64,000 nt of DNA from Beroe forskalii. Its lineage: Eukaryota > Ctenophora > Nuda > Beroida > Beroidae. Made by a program: the position numbers and the translations under genes. The notes beneath the pieces were generated by a model, which made no database searches, had not been told where the DNA came from, and saw only the letters and a program-made list of their open reading frames with translations. Position 1 is the stretch's first letter, and each line of letters opens with the position of its first letter. The stretch lies in contig WFMF01000084.1 in NCBI GenBank assembly GCA_011033025.1, positions 372,001 to 436,000 on the forward strand, read 5' to 3'. Below, piece by piece: positions 46,986-58,201 of the stretch.

Positions 46986-48365
46986 AGGATCTATGTGTAG
47001 GCGCGCGGCCGCGGCGCTTACCCTGAGGAAGCGCGCCGCGCGCAGCGCAAACAGGGATATACGTGTTTACCAATTTGCAATTATCCGATCACATATTGGT
47101 TATCGATGATAGACCTTTCCGAGGCACGAGGGATGCGCTAAATATTGCTAAACACGTATATCCCTGTTTGCGTTGCGCCGCGCCGTAGGGAAGCGCGCTG
47201 CGCATCTGATCAGTCTTCCGAAGCCCGCATAGGTGTGTGTACGCGCCGCGCGCTTCCCTGGAGAAGCGCGCCGCGTGAGCCCTAGCCACGGCCACACAGG
47301 GATATACGTGTTTAGCAAGATCAGTCAGCCGCTACGCGGCTGCATCCGCGGTTTTGATATTTATATCATGATCATCAGTTGCTAAACACGTATATCCCTG
47401 TCTGCGTTACGCTGCGCGCTTCCTCAGAACAGGGAAGCACCGCGCGCGTACACACACCTATGCGGGCTTGGGAAGATCATCAGACAAACCAGATGCAAAC
47501 GTTAACACTTAACTTCCTAACCCCGCATAGGTGTGTGTACGCGCGCCGCGCAACGCAGACAGGGATATACGTGTTTAGCAAACACTTAACAACATCGAGC
47601 TTCCTCAGCCCGCATAGGTGTGTGACGTGTGCATGTGTTCGCGCAACGCAAACAGGGATTAACGTGTTTAGCAAAACATCGAGGGACCTTTCCCATTGAG
47701 TTCCTCTGGCTGGATGCTGGATAGGCCGATAAGTCCGCATTTCCCCTAACCAGTGGCGTCGCTTGCCGCGCCTTCCTAAGCCCGCATAGGTGTGCGTACG
47801 CGCGCCGCGCTTCCCTGGGGAAGCGCGCCGCGCAACGCAGACAGGGATATACGTGTTTAGCAATGCCGCGCCGTGCACTCCGCATGGGCAATGGGCGTAA
47901 CTTGAATTGCGACGCCCCTGGTTAGGGGAAGCAGCGCACGTAACCAGGTCCTGTACCCGCATAGATGTGTGTACGCGACACGCTTCCTAAACACCAAGCC
48001 CGCAAAGGTTTGTGTACGCGCCGCGCGTTTTCCTACGGGAAGCGCGCCGTGCAGGGTAGGTCTCCCATATAAACGGGAGCCTTCATTATCTATGACAATG
48101 ACGTCACTCAGAAAAATATAATTAAGCGCACCAAGTGCTTTAACTTTAAGGACTAGGGTTAGGGTCAACATTTGTTAGGGTTAGGATTAAGGTTAGGGTT
48201 TTGGTTAGGGTTATGGTTAGGTTTAGGATACAGAAAAATTGACATTTAGATCTGTGACGTCACTCAGAGCCGTTTATATGGGAGAGATACCCCGTGCAGC
48301 GCTAACAGTAACACTAAACAGTGAACAGGGATATACGTGTTTAGCAAGCGCCGCGAACAGGATAA
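46986..48365. repeat. GC-rich cluster of two alternating repeat words
   Basis: ACAGGGATATACGTGTTTAGC occurs in plus orientation at about 47,051, 47,297, 47,561, 47,840 and 48,325, with a variant at 47,651, and inverted at about 47,143 and 47,379. AAGCCCGCATAGGTGTGTG or variants occur at about 47,220, 47,520, 47,605, 47,777, 47,953 and 47,996, and inverted at about 47,440-47,470. They are joined by GCGCGCCGCGC-type stretches with local hairpins. Open frames across it are by-products of the repeats. Confidence 0.9.
48156..48232 (+). repeat. Degenerate interstitial telomere-like TTAGGG repeats
   Basis: About eight to ten TTAGGG words with variants (TTAGGATTAAGG, TTATGG, TTTAGG). TTAGGG is the common metazoan telomere unit. 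The tract is short and degraded, so it is not an active telomere. Confidence 0.8.
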
Positions 48366-48385
48366 TGATATATGATGTGTTTAGG

Positions 48386-48510
48386 GACTTAATTTTCACG
48401 GACCTGAAAATCATTGACAAGAAAATCACGGACATCAATATTCACGCTGAGGTGCTCAGCGTGAATGTAATGTCCGTGATACTGATAATTATGTGAATGT
48501 CCGATAAGGT
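48386..48510. repeat. GTCCGTGA foldback repeat, second copy
   Basis: Contains TCACGGACATCAATATTCA, CGCTGAGGTGCTCAGCG as a tight hairpin, AATGTCCGTGAT and GTCCGATAAGGTAG; related to 5,860-6,185. Confidence 0.65.
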
Positions 48511-49178
48511 AGAGAGTAGAGCCAGCATACGGTAATTACACATGCCAGAGTCACGCAAATGCACTAAGAAATATCACCCGGATTTGTTCTAGGAAAATCA
48601 CTCAATTAGTATTAATTTTAATTAAATCAATACAATATGAATTGTGAATCAAGATCTTTGAAGGAAGTTTGAAACATTTTAAAATCAAAAAGTAAACAAT
48701 AAACATAAAAAATCAGTTAAAATTATATTTTCAATATCAAAATTTAAATCTACCGCAAGCGGGTCACAATCACATCTTGACAAATTCCCAACAAAACTTT
48801 AATCTAAAATATTAAAGATGTACAATGTACTTACTATTTTTTACACACTTGCCTCATAGCTGATATGTACAATATACCTACGCAATAAACCCGAAAAACT
48901 AATATCAATATTATTGATCAACCACCACTTTCAAGTGCGACTTTGTCTGGATTTCTAACCCCCTTCGCGCGTGCGAAGCTTCAGCTAGAATAAGAAACGC
49001 CTCGCGCTTAAAAAATGAGCCTGACAACTTCGATTTAACAAATAATTAAATTGAGATATGAGGAAATAATGGAGTGTAGGTTGAAACATTTGTTTAGTAA
49101 CACTATCTTAATTTGCGGCCCAAATAATTTTATTTTGTAGATCCTTCGTGCTTCCGTTCCAAGACATAATGAGTTTCA
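48511..49178. other. No gene recognised
   Basis: AT-rich spacer before element B. Nothing supported. Confidence 0.5.
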
Positions 49179-51701
49179 GGGGAGGGGGTAAGGCAAACTT
49201 TGGCAAACTTTGGCAAACACTTTTTTTGGCAAACTCCAAAAAAAGTGGAAGCATTTGCCAAAGTTTGCCAAAATTAAAACACCTTTTTAGCCACTTTGGC
49301 AACACTTTAGGTACCCATAATATGCTTTTTAAAGATGCTGAATCGATTCCTAAGGTCTGTTTCACATTTTGACGTTATCCAGAAGCTGTAACAGAGACTA
49401 AATCCACATTGAATAGAGTAGAAGGCTACAGTAACAAATACGATATTTCATTACCTCTTACTTTAAGTTTTATGCATTTAAGTACTAAGTAGTCCGATCA
49501 AACTGTTGTATGGAGCCCTAAAACCGAAGCATGCACGCTACATAAGTCTGATACTGCAGCATAAAATCAATAGTAAGGCCCCACCGTGACCATCGGCCAG
49601 TTTCCATGTATTCCTGCAACATAACCCGACATGTTGAGAATTCTAATTGCCTGGTGAAGGTTGAGTGGAGCCAAATGGAGGCTGTGTGTAGCATAGTGGA
49701 GGCTGTGTGTAGCATAGTGGAGCCTATTGGAGGCTCTGAGGAGCCTAGTGAAGGCTGCGCAGAGCCTAGTGAAGGCTGAGCGGAGCCTAGTGGAGAGTGA
49801 TTGGAGCCTAGTGGAGCCTAGTAGAAGCTGCGTGGAGCCTAGTGGTCCACAAGGCTCAACTCAGCCTCCACTGATCCTCCACTAGGCTCCACTCATTCTA
49901 CACTAGACTCCACTCAGCCTTCACTGGTAGTGGAGGCTGCTCGGAGCCCAGTGGAGGTTGAGTGGAGGCTGTGTAGGGTCTAATGGAGGCTGTCTGGAGC
50001 ATAGTGGAGGCTCTGAGGATCCTAGTGAAGGCTGAGTGGATCCCAGTGGGGGCTTTGTAGAGCCTAGTAGAAGCTGTGTGGAGCCTAGTGAAGGCTGAGC
50101 GGAGCCTAGTGAAGGCTGAGCGGAGACTAGTGAAGGCTGAGCGGAGCCTAGAGGAGAGTGATTGGAGCCTAGTTGAGGCTTTGTAGAGCCTAGTAGAAGT
50201 TGTGTGGAGCCTAGTGGTCCACTAGGCTCAACTCAGCCTCCACTAGGCTCCACTCACTCTACACTAGACTCCACTCAGCCTTCACTGGTAGTGGAGGCCG
50301 CTCGGAGCCCAGTGGAGGTTGAGTGGAGGCTGTGTAGGGTCTAATGGAGGCTGTCTGGAGCATAGTGGAGGCTCTGCAGAGCCAGTAGGCTACACTAAGC
50401 TCCATTCAGCCTCCGACCACTCTACAGTAGGCTCCACCCAGCCTTCACTACTAGTGGAAGCTGTGTGGAGGTTGAGTGGAGCCTAGTAGAAGCTGATTGG
50501 AGCCTGAATGGAGGCTGCGTGGAGCCTAGTGGAGGCTGGTTGGGGCCAAGTGGAGCCTGGTAGAGGCTGTGTGGACTGTGGTGCCTAGTGGGGGCTGACT
50601 GGAGCCTAGTGGAGGCTGGTTGGGGCCAAGTGGAGGCTGTGTGAAGCCTATTGGAAGCTTTGTAGAGACTAATGGTCCACTAGGCTCCACTCAGCCTCCA
50701 CTAGGCTCCATTCACTCTCTACTAGGCTCCACTCAGCCTTATTAACTTTATAGAAGTGGAGACTGTGTGAATCCCAATGGTGGCTGTGTGAAGCCTAGCG
50801 GAGGCTGAACTGGTGCCTAGTGGAGGCTGGGTGGAGCCTGGTGGTGGCTGTGTGGAGCCTGGTGGAGACTGTGTGGAGCATAGTGGAGGCTGTCTTGAGC
50901 CTAGTGGAGTAGTGGAGGCTGTGTGAATCATAGTCGAGGTGGAGTGGAGCCTAGTGGGGGCTGGGTGGTGCCTAGTGGAGGCTGAGTGGAGCCTAGTGGA
51001 AGCTGAGTGGAGCCACTCAGCCGAGTGGAGCCTAGTAGAGGCTGGTTGGAGCCTGGTGGAGGCTGGTGGTGGCTGTGTGGTGCCTAGTGGTGGCTGAGTG
51101 GTGCCCAGTGGAGGATAGTTGGAGCTATCTGAAAGTTTGAATCTATAAATTGTTTTTCAAATTACTAAATTAGTGCACATTTTACCAGTTTCAGCTTATT
51201 GATTAAGGCTCCAATGAGCATCCGAAAAGCCTCCACTAGCCTCCATTAGGCTCCATATTTAAGCTTTGGCCTCCACGAAAATGTTATATTTCAGTTTCCG
51301 TGGAGGCTAATGGAGGCTTATTCTTCAGTGGAGGCTAAATCAATATGTTAGCCTCCATAGAGGTTGAGTGGAGGTTAATGGAAGCTATTGGGCGCTAATT
51401 AACCTCAACAGTGGAGGCTTTTTTCGAAAATTAGACTATTGCAACCATTAGCCTCAATGGAGGCAAATTTTTGAAATTACCTAACACTCAGCCTCCGGCC
51501 CCATGGATGCTAATGCAGGCTCATTTTGGTCATGTTCCTGTGGTACCATTTTGCAGTAGAAATGTTATCTGATGAACTGGTTAAAGATAAGTAGATAGTA
51601 GATACATTACCCATGCTTGGGAATTATAAACATCTCTTTTCTCGAACGAAAAGGTTCTCGAAATCTCTAACCCTGGTCCTTCAGCCTTAGGATACCTTTT
51701 T
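49179..51701. mobile_element. Foldback element B (inverted relative to A), right end lost
   Basis: Starts GGGGAGGGGGTAAGGCAAAC and continues through TTTGGCAAAC repeats and the unique segment with GACGTTATCCAGAAGC (inverse of 39,835-39,850 in A). Then comes the 21-bp satellite (about 49,655-51,125) and the second unique segment (TTATCTGATGAACTGGTTA). It stops at GGATACCTTTTT, where A would continue into its other terminal repeat. Confidence 0.85.
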
Positions 51702-51930
51702 GGGGAGGGGGTAAGGCAAACTTTGGCAAACTATGGCAAACACTTTTTTTGGCAAACTCCAAAAAAAGTGGAAGCATTTGCCAAAGTTTGCCAAAGTTTG
51801 CCAAAAATAAAACACCTTTTTAGCCACTTTGGCAACACTTTAGGTACCCATAATATGCTTTTCAAAGATGCTAAATCGATTCCGAAGGTCTGTTTCACAT
51901 TTTGACGTTGTCCTGAAGCTGTAGCAGAGA
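51702..51930. mobile_element. Terminal fragment of the foldback element (D)
   Basis: A second GGGGAGGGGGTAAGGCAAAC end with its first 200 bp, in the same orientation as the start of B. It ends at ACAGCTTCTG-like sequence exactly where the LINE ORF1 stop lies. Confidence 0.8.
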
Positions 51931-52824
51931 CTACATCCTCTGATCAATATCAGAGACGTTCTCCTCTGACTCTTCAGTAGTTCTGTAGCGCTGCAGGTGC
52001 TCTCTGCTGCAGATCTCCCCGTTCTTCAAGTAGTGGTACTGCTGAGGTTCCGTCCGTACCTTCTCCTTCAGCGCTGCCACAAGCTTCCTCCTCTCCTCGC
52101 GCTCAGCTGGAGTCCTGTCAGGACTGATGAAGACCTTGCTGAATCTCTCAGAGTTCTTTTAGCTTACTTGAATTCGGAGGACTGAGTGAGCTGATGTCCG
52201 ATCAGTGAAACAAACTCGGACGGGTCTGCTGATGTCAGGTCTTTTCCTCCCAATTCGACTGCATGAAGTACCAGACCTGCTGGTGTCATGTGAGGGAGCA
52301 ATCTCTTCCAACAGTTTCCCAACACTCTCGTGAAGCACGTTCTCCCCAACTTCTTCTGGCATCCCAAACATAACAACGCACCTTTCACGCTCCTCGCTCT
52401 TGACTACTGTCTTGACTGCATATTTTAGTTTCTGCATTGTGATACTGTCTGATCGTGTTCCTTTCTTCACCGCATCACTGTAGCTCTTAATTTCTGATTT
52501 AGCGGTCTCGGTGACAGCCTTGACAGTTTCTCCACTGTTCACTTCTTGCAACTCCATGATCCTTTTCTGGTTAACAATCTGTTCTGCTTGAAGATTGTTA
52601 ATTGAGCACGCTGCTGACTTCAAAACTATTTGTACTCCTCTCCATCATACTGATCAGCTCACAAACAACTTTCACCATAGCATATGCATCTTTTCGGCAT
52701 GTTTCATTAGTGAACCACTCAAATCTGACTTTGCTCTGCAGCCACCAAGACCCATAACAGCACTCACAACAGATTCAATTTCCTGCTTCATTTCATACAG
52801 GTCACTGATTTTAAAGTCCGCCAT
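51931..52824 (-). pseudogene. Non-LTR retrotransposon (LINE) ORF1, frameshifted
   Basis: Reads from MADFKISDLYEMKQEIESVV at 52,824, through a coiled-coil-like NNLQAEQIVNQKRIMELQ, RERCVVMFGMPEEV, RIGRKRPDISRPVRVCF and VLR, to SKVFISPDRTPAEREERRKL, YHYLKNGEICSRE and a stop at 51,931. The order (coiled coil, RRM-like GMPE..RPVRV block, ISPDLTP-type tail) is that of CR1/L2/Jockey-type ORF1 proteins, which bind the element's RNA. At least three frame changes separate the pieces (near 52,700, 52,610 and 52,160). No reverse transcriptase is found beyond it, where foldback fragment D takes over. Confidence 0.75.
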
Positions 52825-52927
52825 GATTGTATTCTCATGTAAGAATGTAAATGATCGTGTATTTTCTACAACACACTCTTAGAATCAAATCACTGATAAG
52901 CGAGAGCTGCTAATTCAACGCAAACGA

Positions 52928-53010
52928 GAAATGATAAGATTGCAACTGGAGAAATGATAAGATTGCAACTGGAGAAATGATAAGATTGCAACTGATAAGA
53001 TTGCAACCCA
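52928..53010. repeat. 23-bp tandem repeat, about 3.5 units
   Basis: Unit GGAGAAATGATAAGATTGCA plus ACT, nearly identical. Non-coding. Confidence 0.9.
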
Positions 53011-53152
53011 TTTATACTTAGTAAATTGCATCTAAAGACCCAAATACCGATCTTATTTGATGATACAGGTCATTATCGTGTCATATAATGACGTTCAAGA
53101 GAATTTTGAAACTGTATAGTTCAAGTCAAAAAAAAGTTTCCTTTGACCCTAG

Positions 53153-53268
53153 ATTGACTGGCCTTTAATTTTGACCGGCCCACTTTAACCGGCCTTTTTT
53201 AACCGGCCCTTCGGACAAAAATCTCAAAGTCGGTTTTATCCTTTGGTTAAATAAAGGCCAATAAGGTA
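53153..53268. mobile_element. GGCCTTTA-ended MITE
   Basis: Ends GATTGACTGGCCTTTAATTT and TTAAATAAAGGCCAATAAGG face each other; inside are repeated AACCGGCC words. A related piece is at 26,625-26,705. It borders element C and may have replaced its end. Confidence 0.55.
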
Positions 53269-54525
53269 TTTCATTACCTCTTACTTCAAGTTTTATGCAT
53301 TAAAGGACTAAGTAGTCCGATCAAACCGTTGTATGAAGCCCTAAAGCCGAAGCACATCGCTACATAAGTCGGTTACTGTAGCATAAAATCAATAGTAAGG
53401 CCCAAACGACCTTTGGCCAGTTTCAATGAATTCTACAAAATAACCTGACATGTTGAGAATGCACTAATTGCCTAGTGAACTGTGAAGGCTGAGTGGAGGC
53501 TGTGTGGAGCATAGTGGAGGCTTTGTAGAGCCTAGTAGAAGCTGTGTGGGCCTAGTGGTCAGTAGGCTCCCACTCAGCCAACACAGGCTCCTCAGCCTTC
53601 ACTAGTAGTAAGGCCTGAGTGGAGCCCAGTAGAGGCTGAGTGGAGCCTAGTGGAGCCTAATGGCTCTGCAAAGCCTCCACTAGGCTCCAGACAGTCTGTG
53701 TGGAGGTTGAGTGGAGCCTAGTAGCGGCTGATTGGAGCCTGAGTGGAGGCTGTGTGGAGTCTAGTGGACTGTGGAGGCTGAGTGATGCCTAGTGGAGGCT
53801 AGATGGAGGCAGAGTGGATCCTAGTGGAGGCTGCGTGGAGCTTAGTGGAGGCTGTGTGGAGCCTAGTGGAGGCTGAGTGGTGCCTAGTCGAGGTTGTGTA
53901 GAGCCTAATGGAGGCTGTGTTGAGCCTATTGGAAGCTTTGTAGAGCCTGGTGGTCAACTTGGCTCCACTCAGCCTCCACTAGCCTCCACTCAGCTTCCAC
54001 TAGGCTCCATTCAGTCTCCACAAGGCTCCACTTAGCCTCTACTGGGCTCCATTCAGCCTCCACTAGGCTCCACACAGCCTCCATTAGGCTCCAATCACTC
54101 TCCACTAGGCTCCACTCAGCCTCCACTTAGTAGTATTGGAGGCTGTGTGGAGCTTAGTGGAGGCTGACTGGAGCCTAGTAGAAGCTGAGTGGAGCCTTGT
54201 GGAGACTGAGTGGAGCCTAGTGGAGCCTAGTGGAGGCTAGTGGAGGCTGAGTGGAGGCTGAGTGGAGCCTAGTGGAGACTGAGTGGAGCATAGTCGATGT
54301 TAGTGGAGGCAGGCTGGAGCCTCTTGGAGGCTGTGTGGAGCATAGTGGAGGCGGACTGGAGCCTAGTGGAGGCTGAGTGGAGCCTAGTGGAGGCTGAGTG
54401 GAGCATAGTGGCGGCTGAGTGGAGCCTAGTGGAGGCTGAGTGGAGCCTAGTGGAGGCTGTCTGGAGTCTAGTGGAGGCTGTCTGGAGCCTAGTGGAGGCT
54501 GTCTGGATCCTAGTGGAGGCTGTGC

Positions 54526-55995
54526 GGGGGGGGATCAGGTACTAAGTGCATGACACAGGGTGTGGGTGGGTGGGTCTCGGCCGAGTGTGAAATACAGTTA
54601 GTCATTGTGTACTAAGTTGGGTGGTCCTTGAAGTTTTTTGTACCAAACAGTTAGTACAGTGTACTAAATTGGGTGGTATTCCACAATTTTGTATCCAAAA
54701 TGTTAGTACAGTGTACTAAATTTGATAGCCAAGGACTTTTTTAAATATATTTTACGGTCCTTTACATTTTTCTGACTCAAAAAGTAAAAAGTTGGTTGGT
54801 AAAATTTTATTGATTGAAATCACCCAGTCATTTTGTGACCAGATTTAAACCAATCCATTGTTCTCTCTTGAGTCGGATACTTCATACTAGGCCTTATATT
54901 GTGCTGTAAGGGATATATCACATATTGATTTAGTCGAAAACAATAAAATTTTAGTTTGATTGATTGATTGAAAATTTTAGTTGATTGATCACGGGTACTT
55001 AGCCGAAAATTACTTCGATAGAAATTTCCAGATGTATAGGTAGGTACAACGACCGGCAATGAACGATTCTTAATTTGAGTACATTACAAAAAATAAAGAT
55101 TTAAAAAATTATACAAATATGTTAGATTTTGTCGAGTTTGATTGGCAATCTGCCTATTCAGTATTCACAATAGGGGTAGGGGGCCATCCATAAAGGACGT
55201 CCGCAAAATTTCGGCTATTTCAGACCCTTCCCTCCCCTTGTCCGCAAACGTCCGCAACCTGAAATACCCCCCTGCGGACGTCCGCATTTTCACTGAAAAT
55301 CTTTTGTGTCATTATCTTTATGCCTTTTCTCAAATATGGTGACAAAATCAACTTTATTATTCGACTTAATGTCGAAATTCTAAGTCAAAATTCTAAAAAA
55401 TCGACTATTTTCAAATGAAAAACTACTCAAATTGACCAAAATTTTCATAAATGCAGACGTCTGCATTTGGCCAAATACCTCCCACCCCCTTCGTCCGCAA
55501 ACGTCTGCATTGCCCAGACTCCCCCTCCCCCTCTTTGCGGACATCCTTTATGGATGGCCCCGTACCTACTTGATAATTGATCAAATTGTTTGAAGGCAAT
55601 AAAAATAGCATCATTTAACAATTAACATATTGTGATTAATATTATATACATAATTAAATTAATAATTAGTAATCAAATGAAACTTTAATAACTAATTTTA
55701 AAGTTTTCTATACTTCTTCTTACTCAACTGCATCGAAAATTATGATATTATAGTGTTTTCTATTCAGTACCTATTGCACTTCTGAATTACCTATAGGTAA
55801 GTTTGACTCGTAGTTCCCACAAGGTACCAATTTAAACTTTTAATTAATGTAATTAAGGGGTGGTCCTCGATTTTTAGCTCAAAAAAGAGTTAGTATAATG
55901 TACCAAGTGTAGGGGTGGGTGGTCACGTTTCAAAATTTTCAGAAAAGTTCAGTTAGTACACCCTGTGTCATGCACTTAGTACCTGATCCCCCCCC
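54526..55995. mobile_element. 1.47-kb transposon with long terminal inverted repeats, nested in the satellite
   Basis: Left end: eight Gs, ATCAGGTACTAAGTGCATG, then ACACAGGGTGT. The right end is the exact inverse. Subterminal zones repeat GTTAGTACAGTGTACTAA and GGGTGGT. No transposase frame is seen, so it is non-autonomous. Flanks GGCTGTGC and GGGCTGTG share GGCTGTG, but the satellite makes a target duplication unprovable. Confidence 0.85.
55179..55561. mobile_element. MITE with GGGGCCATCCATAAAGG ends, nested third level
   Basis: Left GGGGGCCATCCATAAAGGAC with GTCCGCAAA; right TTTGCGGACATCC then TTTATGGATGGCCCC. Internally CGTCCGCAAACGTC recurs. About 383 bp, non-coding. It lies inside the 1.47-kb transposon. 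Confidence 0.8.
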
Positions 55996-57259
55996 GGGCT
56001 GTGTGGAGCATAGTGTAGGCGGAGTGGAGCCTAGTGGAGGCTGAGTGAAACCTAGTGGAGGCTTAGTGAAGCCTAGTGGAAGCTGAGTAGAGCCTAGTGG
56101 AGGCTGAGTGGAGCCTAGTGGAGGCTGGCTGGCGCCTAGTGGTGGCTGAGTGGTGCCTAGTGGAGGATAGTTGGAGCTGTCTCAGTCTGAAAGTTTGAAT
56201 CTATAAATTGTTTTTCAAACTACTATATAGTAAATTAGTGCACATTTTTACCAGTTTCCGCTAATTGATTTAGGCTCCAGTCAGCATCCGAATAGTCTCC
56301 ACTAGCCTCCATTAGGCTCCATAAAGTCCATATTAAAGCTTTAGCCTCCACGAAAATGTTATGTTTCAGTTTCCGTGAAGGGCTAATGGAGGCTGATTCT
56401 TCAGTGGAAGTTAAACCGAAATTTTTAGCCTCCATAGAGGTTGAGTGGAGGCAAATTTTTGAAATTAACCTACATTCAGCCTCCAGCCCCATGGATGCTA
56501 ATGCAGGCTAATTTTGGTCATTTTCCTGTGGTACCATTTTGCCAAAGACACGTTATCTGATGAACTGGTAAATGATAAGTAGATAGTACATACATGGATC
56601 CATGCCTAGGAATTATAAACATCTCTTTTCTCGAACCAAAAGGTTCTCGAAATTTCTAACCCTGGTCCTTCAGCCTTAGGATACCTTTTGGTAAACAGTA
56701 TGGTGCTTGGAGAGGGAAGGTCAGGTGTAAAAACCTCGAAGGGGAAGGTCTGAATGAAAATTAAGCATTGGATATCGGTTCGGCTCCTTTGAAAACCATT
56801 ATGCACACGTCCTGTATGCACTGTGGACAAGAAATCAGAAATTACAAAATTTTTTGGTATTTTGGCAAACTTTGGCAAATTTTGGCAAACTTTGGCAAAC
56901 TATGGCAAACTTTGGCAAACACTTTTTTTGGCAAACTCCAAAAAAAGTGGAAGCGTTTGCCAAAGTTTGCCAAAGTTTGCCTTACCCCCCCCCCTTTTTG
57001 TAAACAGTATGGTGCTTGGAGAGGGAAGGTCCAGGCGTAAAGCCTCGAACGGGAAGGTCTGGATGAAAATTAAGCATTGGATATCGATTCAGCTCCTTTG
57101 AAAACTATTATGCACGTCCCTGTACTTGGACAATCAAACAAAATTTTTGATTTTTTGGCAAACTATGGCAAACTTTGGCAAACACTTTTTTGGCAAACTT
57201 CAAAAAAGTGGAAGCGTTTGCCAAAAGTTTGCCAAAGTTTGCCCCCCGTTTCACTTCCA

Positions 57260-57291
57260 CAGCATTTCTTCTAATTTAAGAAGAAATGCTG
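57260..57291. repeat. Short palindrome
   Basis: CAGCATTTCTT and AAGAAATGCTG face each other over CTAATTTAAG. It lies 10 bp outside the end of element C. Confidence 0.8.
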
Positions 57292-57975
57292 GAAAATAAC
57301 TCAATAATAAAGTTACTGAAAACTATATCTTTAAGTATATCCTCTAAGTTCACTGAAAGTTAATGCCAATTCCAAATAAATATGGGCATAAAACACTTAA
57401 TGGATCTAAAAGTAAAAACATTAATAGCTCACATCAGGGGTATTGTGTTGCTCATATATTATCAATATCATATGCTTGCTCGTCGGTCGGACTCGAGAGG
57501 GATTCGGTAGAATTTGAAAGGATCGATCAGTGTTGTCTTAGTTAGACTCTAACCCAGGTGTCTTGACTTTTTGAATCTGACTTAGAGGCGCAGAGTATTA
57601 CGTCCCACCTGGGTACGCGTGACAGCGCGCAAATCAACAGTGTACTTAATCTACGGAAAAAAAGCACATTTGCGGGCTATCACGCATCGCAAAAAGTACC
57701 CTTCAAATGTCGAGACACCACGGTTACTCCATCATCGGCGGCGTATTAGTTTACCCATGATTCGTCTAACATTGATCAATCAGCATGCGAGTTCCCACTA
57801 ACACTAACGACAGTAGCTGTAAGTCCGTCAACTCGCTCACTGATAGGCTATCTTAAACGGGATCTGATGATATGAGCGAATACACAGTCAATAATCATGG
57901 TTATTAAGTCTAGTTTCGACAACTTTTCATCCAGGAATTTTTAGTTTTTCTAAAGGAAGAATTACGGTTCCATCT
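57292..57975. other. No gene recognised
   Basis: Open frames of about 60 codons have no recognisable features. I checked the TCGGTCGGACTCGAGAGGG stretch near 57,485 for a tRNA and could not fold one. Confidence 0.4.
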
Positions 57976-58197
57976 CTGATCGAAGGGTGTAGTAATTAAC
58001 CCACAGATCACAATGCCCGGCTCTTCCGCCTCCCTTCTGACAGATGAGCCAGAGCACACAATATGAGCACACAAATATGTCAGTTCTAACTGTCAGTTAG
58101 TAATACAATGTCAGCCATTAACCCCTCCCTCTTTTTAAATTCTAAATCAGCATTCGATGGAAATCACCGATACTTCAAGTTCACGTGAAACATTTAC
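57976..58197 (+). repeat. Left arm of a 5.6-kb-spaced inverted repeat
   Basis: Inverse of 63,768-64,000 at about 90% or better by eye, including AACCCCTCCCTCTTTTTAAA, CACCGATACTTCAAGTTCAC and CTTCCGCCTCCCTTCTGAC. It begins ATCGAAGGGTGTAGTAATT. Confidence 0.9.
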
Positions 58198-58201
58198 CCG
58201 T

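Larger units (their letters stand above)
53269..57250. mobile_element. Foldback element C, interrupted, with duplicated terminus
   Basis: Begins inside the unique segment (TTTCATTACCTCTTACTTCA), continues with the 21-bp satellite (53,470-54,525 and 55,996-56,165) and the unique segment near 56,520-56,860. It ends with one terminal repeat at 56,860-56,995 and, directly after, a second copy of the last 260 bp with its own terminal repeat (57,000-57,250). A different transposon sits at 54,526-55,995. Confidence 0.8.

Noticed and set aside
47379-48171. Arg/Ala-rich open frames in the GC-rich cluster
   Set aside because: GC-rich repeat sequence lowers stop frequency; the frames repeat NTYIPVCVA because the DNA word repeats.
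53926-54545. Open frames with repeated WSLVEAE heptads on both strands
   Set aside because: They follow from the 21-bp satellite, whose length is a multiple of three; no start context, splice site or conservation supports a protein.
57440-57530. Possible tRNA around TCGGTCGGACTCGAGAGGG
   Set aside because: No consistent acceptor, D and T stems could be paired.
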